Shown: positions 7,260-16,048, numbered from the stretch's first letter. The stretch: 64,000 nucleotides of DNA from GCA-2737665 sp044344795 (GCA_044344795.1 JBIJCF010000008.1:1-64000); one strand, 5' to 3'. Made by a program: numbers and translations. The notes: generated by a model not told the origin, from the letters alone.

Positions 7260-9806
7260 CTAACTTAATCTATTCCGATAAAGATCCGGTTTAATACGAT
7301 GCAACATGGCTGCTACATCAAGGGGCTCATTAATAAACTGCAAAATTTGGTCAACGGCTTGTTCAGGATTATGCACTACGTCATTATAGTTCAAAATTAG
7401 GGACTGCACATGCGGTTGAGCCTCCATCCACACCTGCGCACGTTCAGCTTGCTTTTTAAAAGCCTCCATCACCGCGGGATTGAAATTCGCCGTACCGTTG
7501 TATTTGCCCAACATTTTTTGCTGCGATACCATCACTTCATTCAAATCCCTTTGCATATAAATAACCTTATACTTGAATCCGATAGGTAATGACGGCAATA
7601 AAGGACTTACCACTTTTAATACTCTACCATCCGCCTGATTCAACCATGATGTATCCTTCATTAAACTTTTCACCCGTTCATCTTCGTAATATCCCTCCGG
7701 ATTATGTTCATCGCGGGTTCGTACTTTATCGGTTTGTATCTCCAATCCTCCGGCCTCTAGAACCTGCATCATCATGGAAGTTCCTGATCGCGGCAATCCG
7801 GATACAATAATAATTTCTCCGTGTGTATGTTGTTTCATAAACTCAATATGCGGTTGTGCCTTATCCGATTGCTTTAACTGCTCATCATATATTTTCACTA
7901 ACCAATTTCGGGCACGTCGGTTCATAGGAGTCAATGACAATAACACTTCAAACGCCAATGCTGCACGTTCAAAATCGCCGTATTTGAATAATGCTTCACC
8001 CAAAAAATAATGCGCATTCGGGAAAGCATATAATAATTCTACTGCATTCATCAGATGTTCGATAGCACCTTCGGTTTCACCCAAACGTAATAAGGAAACA
8101 CCTAATCCATACTGCGCGCCGGCATGTTCCGCATCCATCGCAACAACACGTTCATAGACGCGTCGTGCATCCGCCCAGTTCCGCATCAAATGGTACGATT
8201 TGGCTACTTGAAACAAAACCGAATCCGATGATCCGAGCACTTTTTCCGCACGTTGAAATTGTTGCAATGCCAGTCGTGGTCGACCTTCCGTCATCAAGAC
8301 ATTGCCCTCCAACCATGCAAATCGTTCTTCGAAATTCGCGATACCCGATTGCTCTTTTAATTCATTGAGGTGCTTCCGTGCAAGCGCTACGTTTTTACTT
8401 TGTAAAGCAACTGCAATCAGCTTCGATTTAAACCGAATCACTTCAGGATACTTATTCACTAACTCTTGAAGCACTTCAACCGCTTGTTGTGGACGCCCTG
8501 TGCTTGCATATACCTGCGCCAGATAAAATCGCGATTCCCGCAAATTCAATTCCACCGCCTTTTGCGCATCCTGTCCCGGATCTTCTATATATCCCAACTC
8601 AATTAATTGCTGCACGGCTTCCTGCGCAGTCCACGGATCTTCACGCATTTCATCCGGTAATAATCCGGCATCACCGGGAACCTCATCCCAACTCGGAATT
8701 CGTTTTTCGTTTGTAGCATTTTCGAATGCCTGATGCAACACTTTGCCGTCCATATCTTCACCTACCTCGAGTCCGCACAAATGCAAAACGGTTGGTGTAA
8801 TATCCAACAACGACGCGCCCCACACGCGTTCATCCTTTTTAATTCCGGGACCTGAAATACATACAACGCCGTACGGTGCATGCTCAAACGCAGGCGCCAC
8901 GGGATCTTTAGGCAATTCCTTCAATCGTAAATGATCCGAATGAAAACCATGATCGGATACCAACACAAAAGTCACTTCGTCGCCGGCCAAATCCATCAAG
9001 CGATCCAGCAACATATCGTGCCACATGTACGCACCATTAATCACGTCTTTGTACCATTCAAATTCCTTTTCGTCTACATGATCCTGACGAGGTGGATGAT
9101 ATTTCATAAAGACGTGACTGAACACATCAATTTCATTCAAATACAACGCCAGAAAATCCCACTCCTGATGCTCCAGAATCCATGTGGCTACTGCGTGATA
9201 CGAGGCACCACTACTGATGAGTCCTGCTAATTTTCCGAGTAAATTTTCCTGTTGTTCGCTCACTTGTTGCCACTGCGGCACAAAGGGCGCAATGTGTTGC
9301 CACGTTAATTCCTGAGGAAACACACGCAACGTATGTAAATATTCGGAGTGCTGTTCGGGCCAAACGGCGTGCGGAATTAATTCCTGTTTACCGTCTGCCA
9401 TTTCTTTGCTTCGCGCAAAGTGATTGCTGACATATACACCATTAACGGGCTCGGCAGGATGTCCGGGCCACCAACCCACTACATTGACATTGTAGCCGTT
9501 TTGCATCAGGATATTCCACAACGCCTTGGTTTTCCGTCCGGCAACTGTCACGGGTTTGATACCGCCGTTGACCGTATCAGGCTCTACAAAGCCCATAATT
9601 CCGTGCTTGTCCGCTGTTTTTCCCGTAGCGATGGACGTCCACAACATGGGCGATAATGGCGGATCCAATGTGGCAATTTTACCCATTACACCACGCTCAA
9701 TTAATCGCTGCAAGGCGGGCATTTTACCCGAATCCAGCAATGGAGATATGATTTTCCAGTCGGCCGCGTCCCAACCGAGTAAAATAACCTTACGCTTTGC
9801 TGCCAT
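7260..9806 (-). CDS. AlkP-superfamily phosphodiesterase / TPR / sulfotransferase fusion protein
   Basis: Start taken at ATG 9806 (MAAKRKVILLGWDAADW), 848 residues; the longer frame to 9878 adds only a basic leader that is antiparallel in style to the neighbouring small gene. Residues 1-~390 match predicted AlkP-superfamily phosphohydrolases (COG3379 type): metal-ligand Asp13 in GWDAADW, nucleophile Thr57 in PMLWTSIATGK, and a VSDHGFHSD metal motif near 305. Residues ~430-655 are tetratricopeptide-like helices. Residues ~660-848 are a sulfotransferase: PAPS 5'-phosphosulfate loop GLPRSGTSMM at ~670 and a 3'-phosphate element YMQRDLNEVMVSQ near 750. No signal peptide or membrane segment is evident. 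Substrate is unknown; handling of sulfated or phosphorylated glycans or lipids is inference. It overlaps the upstream 63-residue gene by 17 nt. Confidence 0.88.
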   Translation of the reverse strand: MAAKRKVILLGWDAADWKIISPLLDSGKMPALQRLIERGVMGKIATLDPPLSPMLWTSIATGKTADKHGIMGFVEPDTVNGGIKPVTVAGRKTKALWNILMQNGYNVNVVGWWPGHPAEPVNGVYVSNHFARSKEMADGKQELIPHAVWPEQHSEYLHTLRVFPQELTWQHIAPFVPQWQQVSEQQENLLGKLAGLISSGASYHAVATWILEHQEWDFLALYLNEIDVFSHVFMKYHPPRQDHVDEKEFEWYKDVINGAYMWHDMLLDRLMDLAGDEVTFVLVSDHGFHSDHLRLKELPKDPVAPAFEHAPYGVVCISGPGIKKDERVWGASLLDITPTVLHLCGLEVGEDMDGKVLHQAFENATNEKRIPSWDEVPGDAGLLPDEMREDPWTAQEAVQQLIELGYIEDPGQDAQKAVELNLRESRFYLAQVYASTGRPQQAVEVLQELVNKYPEVIRFKSKLIAVALQSKNVALARKHLNELKEQSGIANFEERFAWLEGNVLMTEGRPRLALQQFQRAEKVLGSSDSVLFQVAKSYHLMRNWADARRVYERVVAMDAEHAGAQYGLGVSLLRLGETEGAIEHLMNAVELLYAFPNAHYFLGEALFKYGDFERAALAFEVLLSLTPMNRRARNWLVKIYDEQLKQSDKAQPHIEFMKQHTHGEIIIVSGLPRSGTSMMMQVLEAGGLEIQTDKVRTRDEHNPEGYYEDERVKSLMKDTSWLNQADGRVLKVVSPLLPSLPIGFKYKVIYMQRDLNEVMVSQQKMLGKYNGTANFNPAVMEAFKKQAERAQVWMEAQPHVQSLILNYNDVVHNPEQAVDQILQFINEPLDVAAMLHRIKPDLYRNRLS

Positions 9807-9981
9807 GATTGCCGTCTTGCGATTTAAGCTCCTCTTGCTGCTTCTGCCATTGTTCGCGCGACTTTCGCCACGCTTCAATTCCCCGATAACCCAACGCCAG
9901 CAAGCCCAATGAACCTTCCGGTGTCACCGGTGCAGATTGGGGCATGATCTGATTCGGGCTATTTTGAGATTCATTTTTCAT
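9790..9981 (-). CDS. Small protein coupled to the AlkP-TPR-sulfotransferase gene
   Basis: I do not recognise this 63-residue protein. It starts at ATG 9981 and ends inside the start of the downstream gene (17-nt overlap), the geometry of translational coupling. The N-terminus is Asn/Gln/Pro-rich and disordered-looking; residues ~21-36 (PEGSLGLLALGYRGIE) are hydrophobic and glycine-rich, too short for a standard membrane span but able to form an amphipathic or docking helix; the rest is a charged helix (WRKSREQWQKQQEELKSQ). It shares no frame with the downstream gene's longer alternative start, so one of the two readings is wrong; the composition favours this small gene. Candidate partner or membrane tether of the fusion enzyme. 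Confidence 0.55.
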   Translation of the reverse strand: MKNESQNSPNQIMPQSAPVTPEGSLGLLALGYRGIEAWRKSREQWQKQQEELKSQDGNHGSKA

Positions 9982-10026
9982 CTAACTCGATTACTAAGAC
10001 GTATTCTTTTATGAAAAGTTACCCCG

Positions 10027-10034
10027 CAAAAGTA
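10027..10034 (-). promoter_or_regulatory. Candidate -7 box for the small gene / AlkP fusion operon
   Basis: TACTTTTG on the minus strand fits TAnnTTTG exactly and lies 45 nt before the ATG at 9981. No convincing -33 TTG at the usual spacing was found. Confidence 0.4.
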
Positions 10035-10051
10035 AAATAAAGTACTATCGC

Positions 10052-10080
10052 TTGTTAAGCGCAAGAATTGATCTATATTG
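10052..10080 (+). promoter_or_regulatory. Candidate promoter of the cold-shock gene
   Basis: TTG at 10052-10054, a 19-nt spacer, then TATATTG at 10074-10080, one base short of TAnnTTTG. It leaves an untranslated leader of about 35 nt before the ATG at 10121. Confidence 0.45.
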
Positions 10081-10120
10081 CGTCATAATTCAATCATTTA
10101 TTAACTATTACTCAATTTTC

Positions 10121-10315
10121 ATGAAAACGGGTGTTATCAAATTCTTTAATGCAACCAAGGGTTTCGGTTTTATTAAAGAAGACGGCACTGATGCCGAAGT
10201 ATTTGTTCACATTACCGGGTTGATCGATCAACCTGTTAATCAAGGAGACAAAGTAACTTTCGAAATCACCGAAGGCCGTAAGGGTGTAAACGCTATCAAT
10301 GTTAAAAAAGCTTGA
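10121..10315 (+). CDS. Cold-shock domain protein (CspA family)
   Basis: A 64-residue single cold-shock domain, starting at ATG 10121 (MKTGVIKFFNATKGFGFI). It carries the RNA-binding motifs RNP1 (KGFGFI, residues 13-18) and RNP2 (VFVHI, about 27-31). The fold is a five-stranded OB barrel that binds single-stranded nucleic acid and melts RNA structure, in the cytoplasm. Length and sequence are ordinary for the family. The in-frame ATG upstream at 10052 would add a non-conserved leader and is rejected. A candidate promoter precedes the gene and a strong terminator follows, so it is probably monocistronic. Cold induction cannot be judged from the sequence. Confidence 0.96.
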   Translation: MKTGVIKFFNATKGFGFIKEDGTDAEVFVHITGLIDQPVNQGDKVTFEITEGRKGVNAINVKKA

Positions 10316-10347
10316 TCGATTAACATCTTATAACGACAAAGTGCAAG

Positions 10348-10378
10348 AAGCTCCGGTATCTTTATCGGAGCTTTTTTT
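10348..10378 (+). terminator. Terminator of the cold-shock gene
   Basis: AAGCTCCG at 10348-10355 pairs with CGGAGCTT at 10366-10373, followed by T7. Confidence 0.88.
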
Positions 10379-10432
10379 ATGCAACTGCTCAACACATCCT
10401 CTGATCAGTTGTTGTAAGACAGCTACTTTCCT

Positions 10433-12718
10433 ATGAATTTCATCAAAAAGAACTTCAAAGTACTTTCCAATCTCGCACTGGGTTTAGTAATCGTGATTAC
10501 AATCCTATCTGTAATTTCATTACGCAACATAAAATTCGATTACGACTTCGAAAGCTTCTTTCCTACCGATGATCCCGAATTAGCGTATTATCTGGAACAT
10601 CGGGAACGCTTTGAATACGATAATGAATTTGTACTTATCGGTATTGAAAACAAACAAGGCGTTTTCCGTGAAGATTTTTTGCAACGTATTGCAACGGTAA
10701 CAGATTCGCTGAAAGTTGTCCCTGACGTCACTTCTGTGACATCACCTACCAATTTGGATCAGCTGGTTGTTACGGAACTTGGACCGATAAAAAATCCTGT
10801 ATTACATTACGACGAGCCGGAGCGATATGCATCTGATTCCGCTGCAATTTATCAATCACCCGAAATGGTAGGTTCTTTCTTTAGCAAGGATGCTAAATCG
10901 GTGAGCATTTACCTGAAAACAACAGAAGGCATTTCCAAAGTAAAGTCCGACTCGTTGCTGGAGCGCATGAATAAGATTTTAGCCGTCGGAAAATTTGACG
11001 CGGTTCATTTAGCCAGTAAAATCAACGGTCAGAAGACCTATCTCGATAAGTTGCAGAAAGAATTCATCATGTTCTTTGCGGCATCGTTCCTTCTGGTAGT
11101 TGCATTTCTTTTCATTTCGTTCCGTTCCTTCTGGGGCATTTGGGTACCTGTTTTGGTCGTGATGCTATCCATACTTTGGACGTTGGGATTGATGACCGCA
11201 ACCGGTAAAGCATTAGACATAATGACCGTATTGCTTCCAACGATGATGTTTGTAGTAGGCATGTCCGATGTGGTTCATATCGTCACAAAATATTTGGAGG
11301 AATTGCGTAATGGTCGTGAACGATTTGATGCGTTAATAAAAACCATCAAAGAAGCCGGCTTTGCAACATTCATAACATTACTTACCACTGCATTGGGCTT
11401 CCTGACGTTAATCAATTCACAGATTAAACCAATACGCGATTTTGGTATTTATACCTCACTAGGCGTGTTTGTGGCTTTCGTTTTAGCGTACTCCATAATG
11501 CCTGTGGTATTGAATAAAATTAAACTTCCCAATCTTCAAACTGAAAAGGAAACCTCACGATTTTGGCACACAAATTTGCATCGTTTGTTGCGCTGGATTT
11601 TCAGAAGAAGAAAGATGGTTATTGTAGGCACAGTGATTATTGTTGCCTTAAGCATTTTTGGAATTACACGAATTGAATTGAACAATTATTTAATTGAAGG
11701 ATTAACAACGCGAGATCAGCTTCGACAAGATTTTAATTATTTCGAAAATAATTTTTCAGGAGTTCGACCTTTCGAAATGGCAGTTACGCCTGCAGATACA
11801 TCAGTTACTTTGTTCGATGTACCACAACTTCGGGCAATGGATCAATTGGAGAATTATTTAACCACGCAGTTCGGTGTAGGCTTTGTTACTTCTCCTGTTG
11901 CGGTGGTTAAAGCTGCGAACAAGGCTTACAATAATGGGAATCCGGTATATTACAAATTGCCCGATACGGATGAAGAATTAATTGAATTAACGGAAGCACT
12001 AGAGCCGTTTCGCAAACGAAAAGAAATGAAACTCATCGTGACGCGAGATGGCAAAATCGGTCGTTTCACCGGCAAGATGAACGACATCGGAAGTCAGGCC
12101 TTTCGAGCACGCGAAGAAAAATTCAATCAATTCATCAGTAGTACTCCCGTGATGAAAAACATTAACGTGCACATGACAGGAGGCGCAGTAATGTTGGACA
12201 AAAACAATCAATACCTGGTAGACAATACGCTGCAAGGATTGTTGGTATCTGTATTGGTTGTGGCATTGATCATTGCTATAATTCATCGCAACTGGCGTAT
12301 GATTATAATTGCCATCATTCCCAATATGTTGCCCATTGTTTTAATCGGCGGACTTATGGGTTTTGCAGGTATCGAATTAAAATCATCCACCAGCATCATT
12401 TTCTCCATTGCATTTGGTATTGCGACCGACGATACCATACATTTTCTTGCTCGTTTGAAACTCGAATTAGCTCAAGGGAAATCGGTTTTCTACGCCGTTA
12501 AACGTACGTTTTTGTCCACAGGAAAAGCTGTGATCGTGACCTCACTCATTCTCATTGCAGGCTTCCTCACACTCATTGCTTCAGGATTTGAGAGCACCTT
12601 CTATTTCGGTTTGTTAGTCAGCATTACACTACTAGTTGCGGTGCTGACAGACCTATTGCTTTTCCCTGTTTTGGTAATTTGGTTGTTGGGGAAGGATAGA
12701 TCCGATAAAATTGCGTAA
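10433..12718 (+). CDS. RND/MMPL superfamily transporter
   Basis: A 761-residue inner-membrane protein with the duplicated plan of MMPL-type RND permeases. A transmembrane helix lies at about 10-30, then a periplasmic domain (35-205), then five helices with the sterol-sensing-like core (about 210-365), including GMSDVVHIVTKYLEELRNG with the conserved Asp thought to carry protons. The second half repeats this: helix near 400, periplasmic domain 420-595, and five helices with GIATDDTIHFLARLK near 680. It is shorter than AcrB-type pumps (about 1000 residues) and lacks their docking loops, fitting the lipid/hydrophobic-compound exporter group. No membrane-fusion or outer-membrane partner is adjacent. 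Substrate is unknown. Confidence 0.9.
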   Translation: MNFIKKNFKVLSNLALGLVIVITILSVISLRNIKFDYDFESFFPTDDPELAYYLEHRERFEYDNEFVLIGIENKQGVFREDFLQRIATVTDSLKVVPDVTSVTSPTNLDQLVVTELGPIKNPVLHYDEPERYASDSAAIYQSPEMVGSFFSKDAKSVSIYLKTTEGISKVKSDSLLERMNKILAVGKFDAVHLASKINGQKTYLDKLQKEFIMFFAASFLLVVAFLFISFRSFWGIWVPVLVVMLSILWTLGLMTATGKALDIMTVLLPTMMFVVGMSDVVHIVTKYLEELRNGRERFDALIKTIKEAGFATFITLLTTALGFLTLINSQIKPIRDFGIYTSLGVFVAFVLAYSIMPVVLNKIKLPNLQTEKETSRFWHTNLHRLLRWIFRRRKMVIVGTVIIVALSIFGITRIELNNYLIEGLTTRDQLRQDFNYFENNFSGVRPFEMAVTPADTSVTLFDVPQLRAMDQLENYLTTQFGVGFVTSPVAVVKAANKAYNNGNPVYYKLPDTDEELIELTEALEPFRKRKEMKLIVTRDGKIGRFTGKMNDIGSQAFRAREEKFNQFISSTPVMKNINVHMTGGAVMLDKNNQYLVDNTLQGLLVSVLVVALIIAIIHRNWRMIIIAIIPNMLPIVLIGGLMGFAGIELKSSTSIIFSIAFGIATDDTIHFLARLKLELAQGKSVFYAVKRTFLSTGKAVIVTSLILIAGFLTLIASGFESTFYFGLLVSITLLVAVLTDLLLFPVLVIWLLGKDRSDKIA

Positions 12719-12744
12719 TCACAACGAACTATTTACTTTAGCGT

Positions 12745-13401
12745 ATGCGCTTTACTCCAATTTCAGGATTTTTGACAACCGTTGTTGTTGTTACGGGAAG
12801 TATTATTTTCTCACAATGCACCACAGACGTTTACTACGAGGGAGTTTGTTTTAGCGGCGATGTAAAACCGATTTTTACTACCAACTGTTCTATGCCGGGA
12901 TGTCACAATCCTGTTGATCAGGCGAACGGTTATGATTTTTCCACTTACGAGGGAATCATGGAAGGTATAGAACCGGGAAATCCGTGGGACAGTAAAATAT
13001 TTGAAGCCATCACTGCTGATGGTGACGACCAAATGCCTCCAACCCACAAGTTAAGTGCGAAGGAAATTAATACCATCAAAGGTTGGGTTAAAGCAGGAGC
13101 TAAAAATGACACTACGTGTGCGACAGGGTGCGATACTGCTGTGTTTACGTATTCACAAGGTGTAAATCCGATTATCGAACGTAACTGCCGCGGTTGTCAT
13201 AACAACACATTGCAGTCCGGAGGAATAAATTTGGAAACGCACCAAGATATTGTTACGGTGCAAGGATTCGGCGGAATGTTCCTTGGCGTAATTCGTCATG
13301 ATAACGGATTCAATCCTATGCCTTACAACCAACCTAAGATGCCGCCATGCGAGGTACGTGTTGTGGAGAAATGGGTAAACGCGGGTATGCCGAACAACTA
13401 A
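12745..13401 (+). CDS. Lipoprotein with two cytochrome-c-like haem motifs
   Basis: A 218-residue exported protein starting 26 nt after the RND gene on the same strand. The N-terminus has a hydrophobic segment ending FSQC, a possible lipobox. It contains two similar halves: residues ~34-115 with VKPIFTTNCSMPGCH and ~130-215 with VNPIIERNCRGCH. Only the second is a canonical CxxCH haem-attachment site; the first is CxxxxCH, also known in some cytochromes. Each half has a downstream MPP or MPY/MPP segment that could supply the axial methionine (DQMPP, KMPPC) and ends in VKAGAKN or VNAGMPN. This matches planctomycete/Bacteroidota type cytochrome-c domains. Periplasmic electron transfer is likely; partner unknown. 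It lies next to the convergent copper operon. Confidence 0.72.
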   Translation: MRFTPISGFLTTVVVVTGSIIFSQCTTDVYYEGVCFSGDVKPIFTTNCSMPGCHNPVDQANGYDFSTYEGIMEGIEPGNPWDSKIFEAITADGDDQMPPTHKLSAKEINTIKGWVKAGAKNDTTCATGCDTAVFTYSQGVNPIIERNCRGCHNNTLQSGGINLETHQDIVTVQGFGGMFLGVIRHDNGFNPMPYNQPKMPPCEVRVVEKWVNAGMPNN

Positions 13402-13416
13402 AGCGTGAAGAGATAA

Positions 13417-13451
13417 ATAAAAAAGGCGGTGTCTAATGCACCGCCTTTTTT
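13417..13451. terminator. Bidirectional terminator
   Basis: GGCGGTG at 13425-13431 pairs with CACCGCC at 13439-13445, with an A-tract before and T-tract after. It separates the haem lipoprotein from the convergent copper operon. Confidence 0.88.
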
Positions 13452-13453
13452 AT

Positions 13454-13846
13454 TTATTCTACCACCGGAAGATCCAGTTTGATTTCATCTTTACGTTCAC
13501 TATACTTGATCTTCAAGGGAAGTCCTCCAAAAACTCTCATGTTAATCTGCGGATCCCATCCGGTTGCATAGATGTAGTAATTACCGGCTTTCAAATTTTC
13601 TACATGAATTTGGTCTTCACCAACTTCTCCAACAACAACCATGTCCGCATTAGTCGTTGGATTTGTTGGCAATTCTTCCTCGTTAAAGAAAACGTACACC
13701 GTATCCCGATAATTAGCCGTACTTACAATCGGTACTGAATGGTGCTTAGGATAAACCTTCAAAGTGGCCTTTCCTCCATCTCCTGCTTTACAGCCTATCA
13801 ATAAACTAAAAGCAAGAACTCCGGCAAACATCATCATTTTATTCAT
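13454..13846 (-). CDS. Small lipoprotein, last gene of the MbnP operon
   Basis: A 130-residue lipoprotein: MNKMMMFAGVLAFSLLIGC gives a signal peptide with the lipobox LIGC (Cys19). The mature part is a single beta-sandwich-like domain: ATLKVYPKHHSVPI, VYVFFNEEELP, then a stretch ending GNYYIYATGWDPQ, and a charged last strand. This looks like the carboxypeptidase-regulatory/transthyretin type of fold found in small Bacteroidota lipoproteins. The HH pair (about 35-36) might bind metal but this is unsupported. The start overlaps the end of the preceding gene by 8 nt, so it is translationally coupled and probably part of the copper operon. Confidence 0.8.
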   Translation of the reverse strand: MNKMMMFAGVLAFSLLIGCKAGDGGKATLKVYPKHHSVPIVSTANYRDTVYVFFNEEELPTNPTTNADMVVVGEVGEDQIHVENLKAGNYYIYATGWDPQINMRVFGGLPLKIKYSERKDEIKLDLPVVE

Positions 13847-14837
13847 CGTCTTTCGTTTTTAGTAAGTACTTCGTTTGATTAAAATTCCAAGTAACGCCCA
13901 CAGTTGCTCGAAACTTAGCTTCGGGATTACCCTCTGAAGTCTCTTCAAAAATGGCACGATGATAACCCAAATTAATAGCAAGACGATTAATATAAACATC
14001 AGCTCCCACTCCTGCCATTAACACGTGCATCGTCGTTCCTTCCTGAATGATGTTACTATTTAACACGCCCATCATCCGTTCATAATACATCTGTACTTGC
14101 GGTAAAACCATTTTCGTTTCGTTACCTAATCTATAAAAAACATTCCAGGTTCCCATCATCGCCGGGCTTAGTTGCTCATCAAAAGCATTCACACCTGAAT
14201 ACCGCCCCTGGAGATTAGTCATAATGCCCCATCGCTGTATTCCTAATGTATACTGCGCGAAACCAAAAACATCAGTAGCGCCTGTTCCGGGTTGAATCAG
14301 CAACGAATGTCGAATACCTGTCGGCAATTGATGATTCGTGTTTCCGGTTGGCAGTTTCATCCCAATAGCCAATTGCAATCGATGCTTTACTTCATCTTCA
14401 ATACGAATAATGGGATGCCAGGAAATGTACATACTTACATCGCCGATTCCGGAAAGTCGTGACAACTCTCCCGACATTTCAATGCGATTTTGAACGACAG
14501 GTACAATACCCGAAAGTTCCCAACGACGGTGAAAAAACCAACGCCCCCTTAATTCCACAACTTTAAATGACTCAAAACTTGTTGTGACTGAATCGTGCGT
14601 GTTTCCGTGCAAGGGGCTGTACACGGGATTGCTGAGACGGTATGCGCCTGTTGGCATTCCCGACTGACCTCCGGCACTAAACAAACGATAACGATGCAAC
14701 AGCGTCAATGATGATTGATTATCATACGGCGTTACTCCAAAGAAGGCACCGCAAACATCACATGCTGCAACCTTAAACACAACAAGCGAGGCTAAAAGCG
14801 TTACTGACACCTTAAGCCTCCTTGTATTCGATTTCAT
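13839..14837 (-). CDS. Outer-membrane-type protein with N-terminal CDVCG motif, MbnP operon
   Basis: Start chosen at ATG 14837 (MKSNTRRLKVSVTLL), giving 332 residues and a 4-nt gap after the MbnP stop; an upstream ATG at 14861 would overlap it. A signal peptide ends near VFKVAA, leaving a mature N-terminus CDVCGAFFGVTPYDN. The CxxC pair at the start of the mature chain is typical of a Bacteroidota family found next to MbnP-like genes. The rest is alternating beta strands with aromatic girdles (WELSGIVPVVQNRIEM, GDVSMYISWHPIIR, LQLAIGMKLPTGN) and ends WNFNQTKYLLKTKDDE, a porin-like beta barrel. I infer transport or sensing of copper across the outer membrane; direct evidence is lacking. Confidence 0.78.
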   Translation of the reverse strand: MKSNTRRLKVSVTLLASLVVFKVAACDVCGAFFGVTPYDNQSSLTLLHRYRLFSAGGQSGMPTGAYRLSNPVYSPLHGNTHDSVTTSFESFKVVELRGRWFFHRRWELSGIVPVVQNRIEMSGELSRLSGIGDVSMYISWHPIIRIEDEVKHRLQLAIGMKLPTGNTNHQLPTGIRHSLLIQPGTGATDVFGFAQYTLGIQRWGIMTNLQGRYSGVNAFDEQLSPAMMGTWNVFYRLGNETKMVLPQVQMYYERMMGVLNSNIIQEGTTMHVLMAGVGADVYINRLAINLGYHRAIFEETSEGNPEAKFRATVGVTWNFNQTKYLLKTKDDE

Positions 14838-14841
14838 TGAA

Positions 14842-15624
14842 CTAGTTCTGAACAGATACAAACTTCAACATATCTGCGTAATTACTCGCGATAGAACTTG
14901 AAGTTGCATTAACAGCCATCTGGAACGAAGTTGTAGCAATGCTTAATGTAGTCGGAGTTTTAAAGAACTCAGAAGCATCAGCAACAATGTTAACTTGCGG
15001 GTTAGCTGTGCTGCTTACGATAGCATGCGTACTTCCGAAATTAACAGTTGCAGTGCGTAAGCCCTTATTCACACCTGTGAATCCGCCAATATGGTACGTT
15101 ACAGCATTCTGTGAAGCAGTACTTTGTGGTGAATTACCTTCCAGCTTAGCAAATATATAACCGGTATTCCACGTCCAGAACATACCATTAGCCGGATCTA
15201 AAGCGCCGGTCTGAGATCCGGAAACATTGCGTGTACTGTCTACTCCAATTAAGAATGTAGCCGAAACGTAATGACCGGAAGGAACGTTACTCAAATTAAT
15301 AGCCCAACTTGAAGAAGATGCTGCATCAATCAAGTAATAACCATCGGGAACACTGTACGTAGTGTTGTTGTCGGTAGTTAATTTGATATTAGACAAATAA
15401 AACTTGAAACGCGAAATCGTCAATGTATCACTATTCGCAGTAACATATGATTCGGTATTCAAGTCGATCATGCTATCCCCGAACATAGGAGTAACATTGA
15501 TGCGAAGAGTTCCGGTTGTTGCAGTTGGTGTGTCATGATCATGGTCATGCTCGTCGTCTTTCTTACAAGATGTAACTAATAAAGATGAGCCAATAAGAAT
15601 TGAGGCAATTAATTTAAAATTCAT
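14842..15624 (-). CDS. MbnP-family copper-associated lipoprotein
   Basis: A 260-residue lipoprotein: signal peptide to LVTSC (Cys20), then a metal-binding-looking tail KKDDEHDHDHD. The body matches MbnP-like proteins, with LRINVTPMFGDSMID, a segment ISRFKFYLSNIKL, a YYLIDAA segment, VPSGHYVSATFLIGVDSTRN, and the hallmark MFWTWNTGYIFAKLEG at about 150-165. In methanotroph MbnP, a tryptophan is oxidised to kynurenine and takes part in copper binding with its partner MbnH; the conserved Trp region is present here, but no MbnH-type dihaem peroxidase lies in the window. Likely periplasmic or surface copper binding. Second gene of a four-gene operon (55 nt after the first, 4 nt before the next). 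Confidence 0.85.
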   Translation of the reverse strand: MNFKLIASILIGSSLLVTSCKKDDEHDHDHDTPTATTGTLRINVTPMFGDSMIDLNTESYVTANSDTLTISRFKFYLSNIKLTTDNNTTYSVPDGYYLIDAASSSSWAINLSNVPSGHYVSATFLIGVDSTRNVSGSQTGALDPANGMFWTWNTGYIFAKLEGNSPQSTASQNAVTYHIGGFTGVNKGLRTATVNFGSTHAIVSSTANPQVNIVADASEFFKTPTTLSIATTSFQMAVNATSSSIASNYADMLKFVSVQN

Positions 15625-15679
15625 GTTGAGTTTTGTTAGAATGAATTAATACTTTAAAGTGTCGTTTGATAAATAAAAA

Positions 15680-16048
15680 TCAACACTTACCCGGCGGGCG
15701 AATTAATTCCATTCTAATGTGAGAAGATGACATCTCACAATACGGTGTATTAACAACACCGGTATACTGTGGGCGATCAAAAAGCAGGTCGGAGATGACA
15801 GGAATAAGAAAACTGAAGGTCAATTCTGATTCCAGAATTTGCTTAACAGGCAAGGTCTTTTTCTCTTCCTGGGTAATTTGTTTTGCTAAATGGCATTTCC
15901 CATGACATTGCAACTTAGGCTTATCCTTGTTAACGCAAAACAACTCTTCAATGCGATCTTGCTGCACGTAGAAATTCACCACCTGCAAAGTCCGCATTCC
16001 GGTCTGCACAATGAACAAAAACGTTATCAGAAAAATAACAACCCGCAT
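15680..16048 (-). CDS. Small His/Cys-motif protein leading the MbnP operon
   Basis: Start chosen at ATG 16048 (MRVVIFLITFLFIVQTGM), giving 122 residues with one N-terminal hydrophobic segment that is either a signal anchor or a signal peptide. An earlier ATG at 16096 lies inside the palindrome and adds an unlikely leader. The mature part begins with a conserved-looking block FCVNKDKPKLQCHGKCHLAKQI (residues ~35-56), rich in Cys and His, which I remember as recurrent beside copper/iron uptake genes in Bacteroidota. The last 15 residues include a further Cys at the C-terminus (PPGKC). A role in metal binding or maturation is inference. Start codon lies 4 nt after a perfect -7 box. Confidence 0.72.
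   Translation of the reverse strand: MRVVIFLITFLFIVQTGMRTLQVVNFYVQQDRIEELFCVNKDKPKLQCHGKCHLAKQITQEEKKTLPVKQILESELTFSFLIPVISDLLFDRPQYTGVVNTPYCEMSSSHIRMELIRPPGKC

Noticed and set aside
9807..9878. Extended N-terminus for the AlkP-TPR-sulfotransferase protein
   Set aside because: The added residues are basic with no family similarity and lie in the frame that clashes with the 63-residue gene; ATG at 9806 gives the family N-terminus directly.
9526..9912. 128-residue plus-strand reading frame
   Set aside because: Antisense to the phosphodiesterase start and the small coupled gene; no feature supports it.
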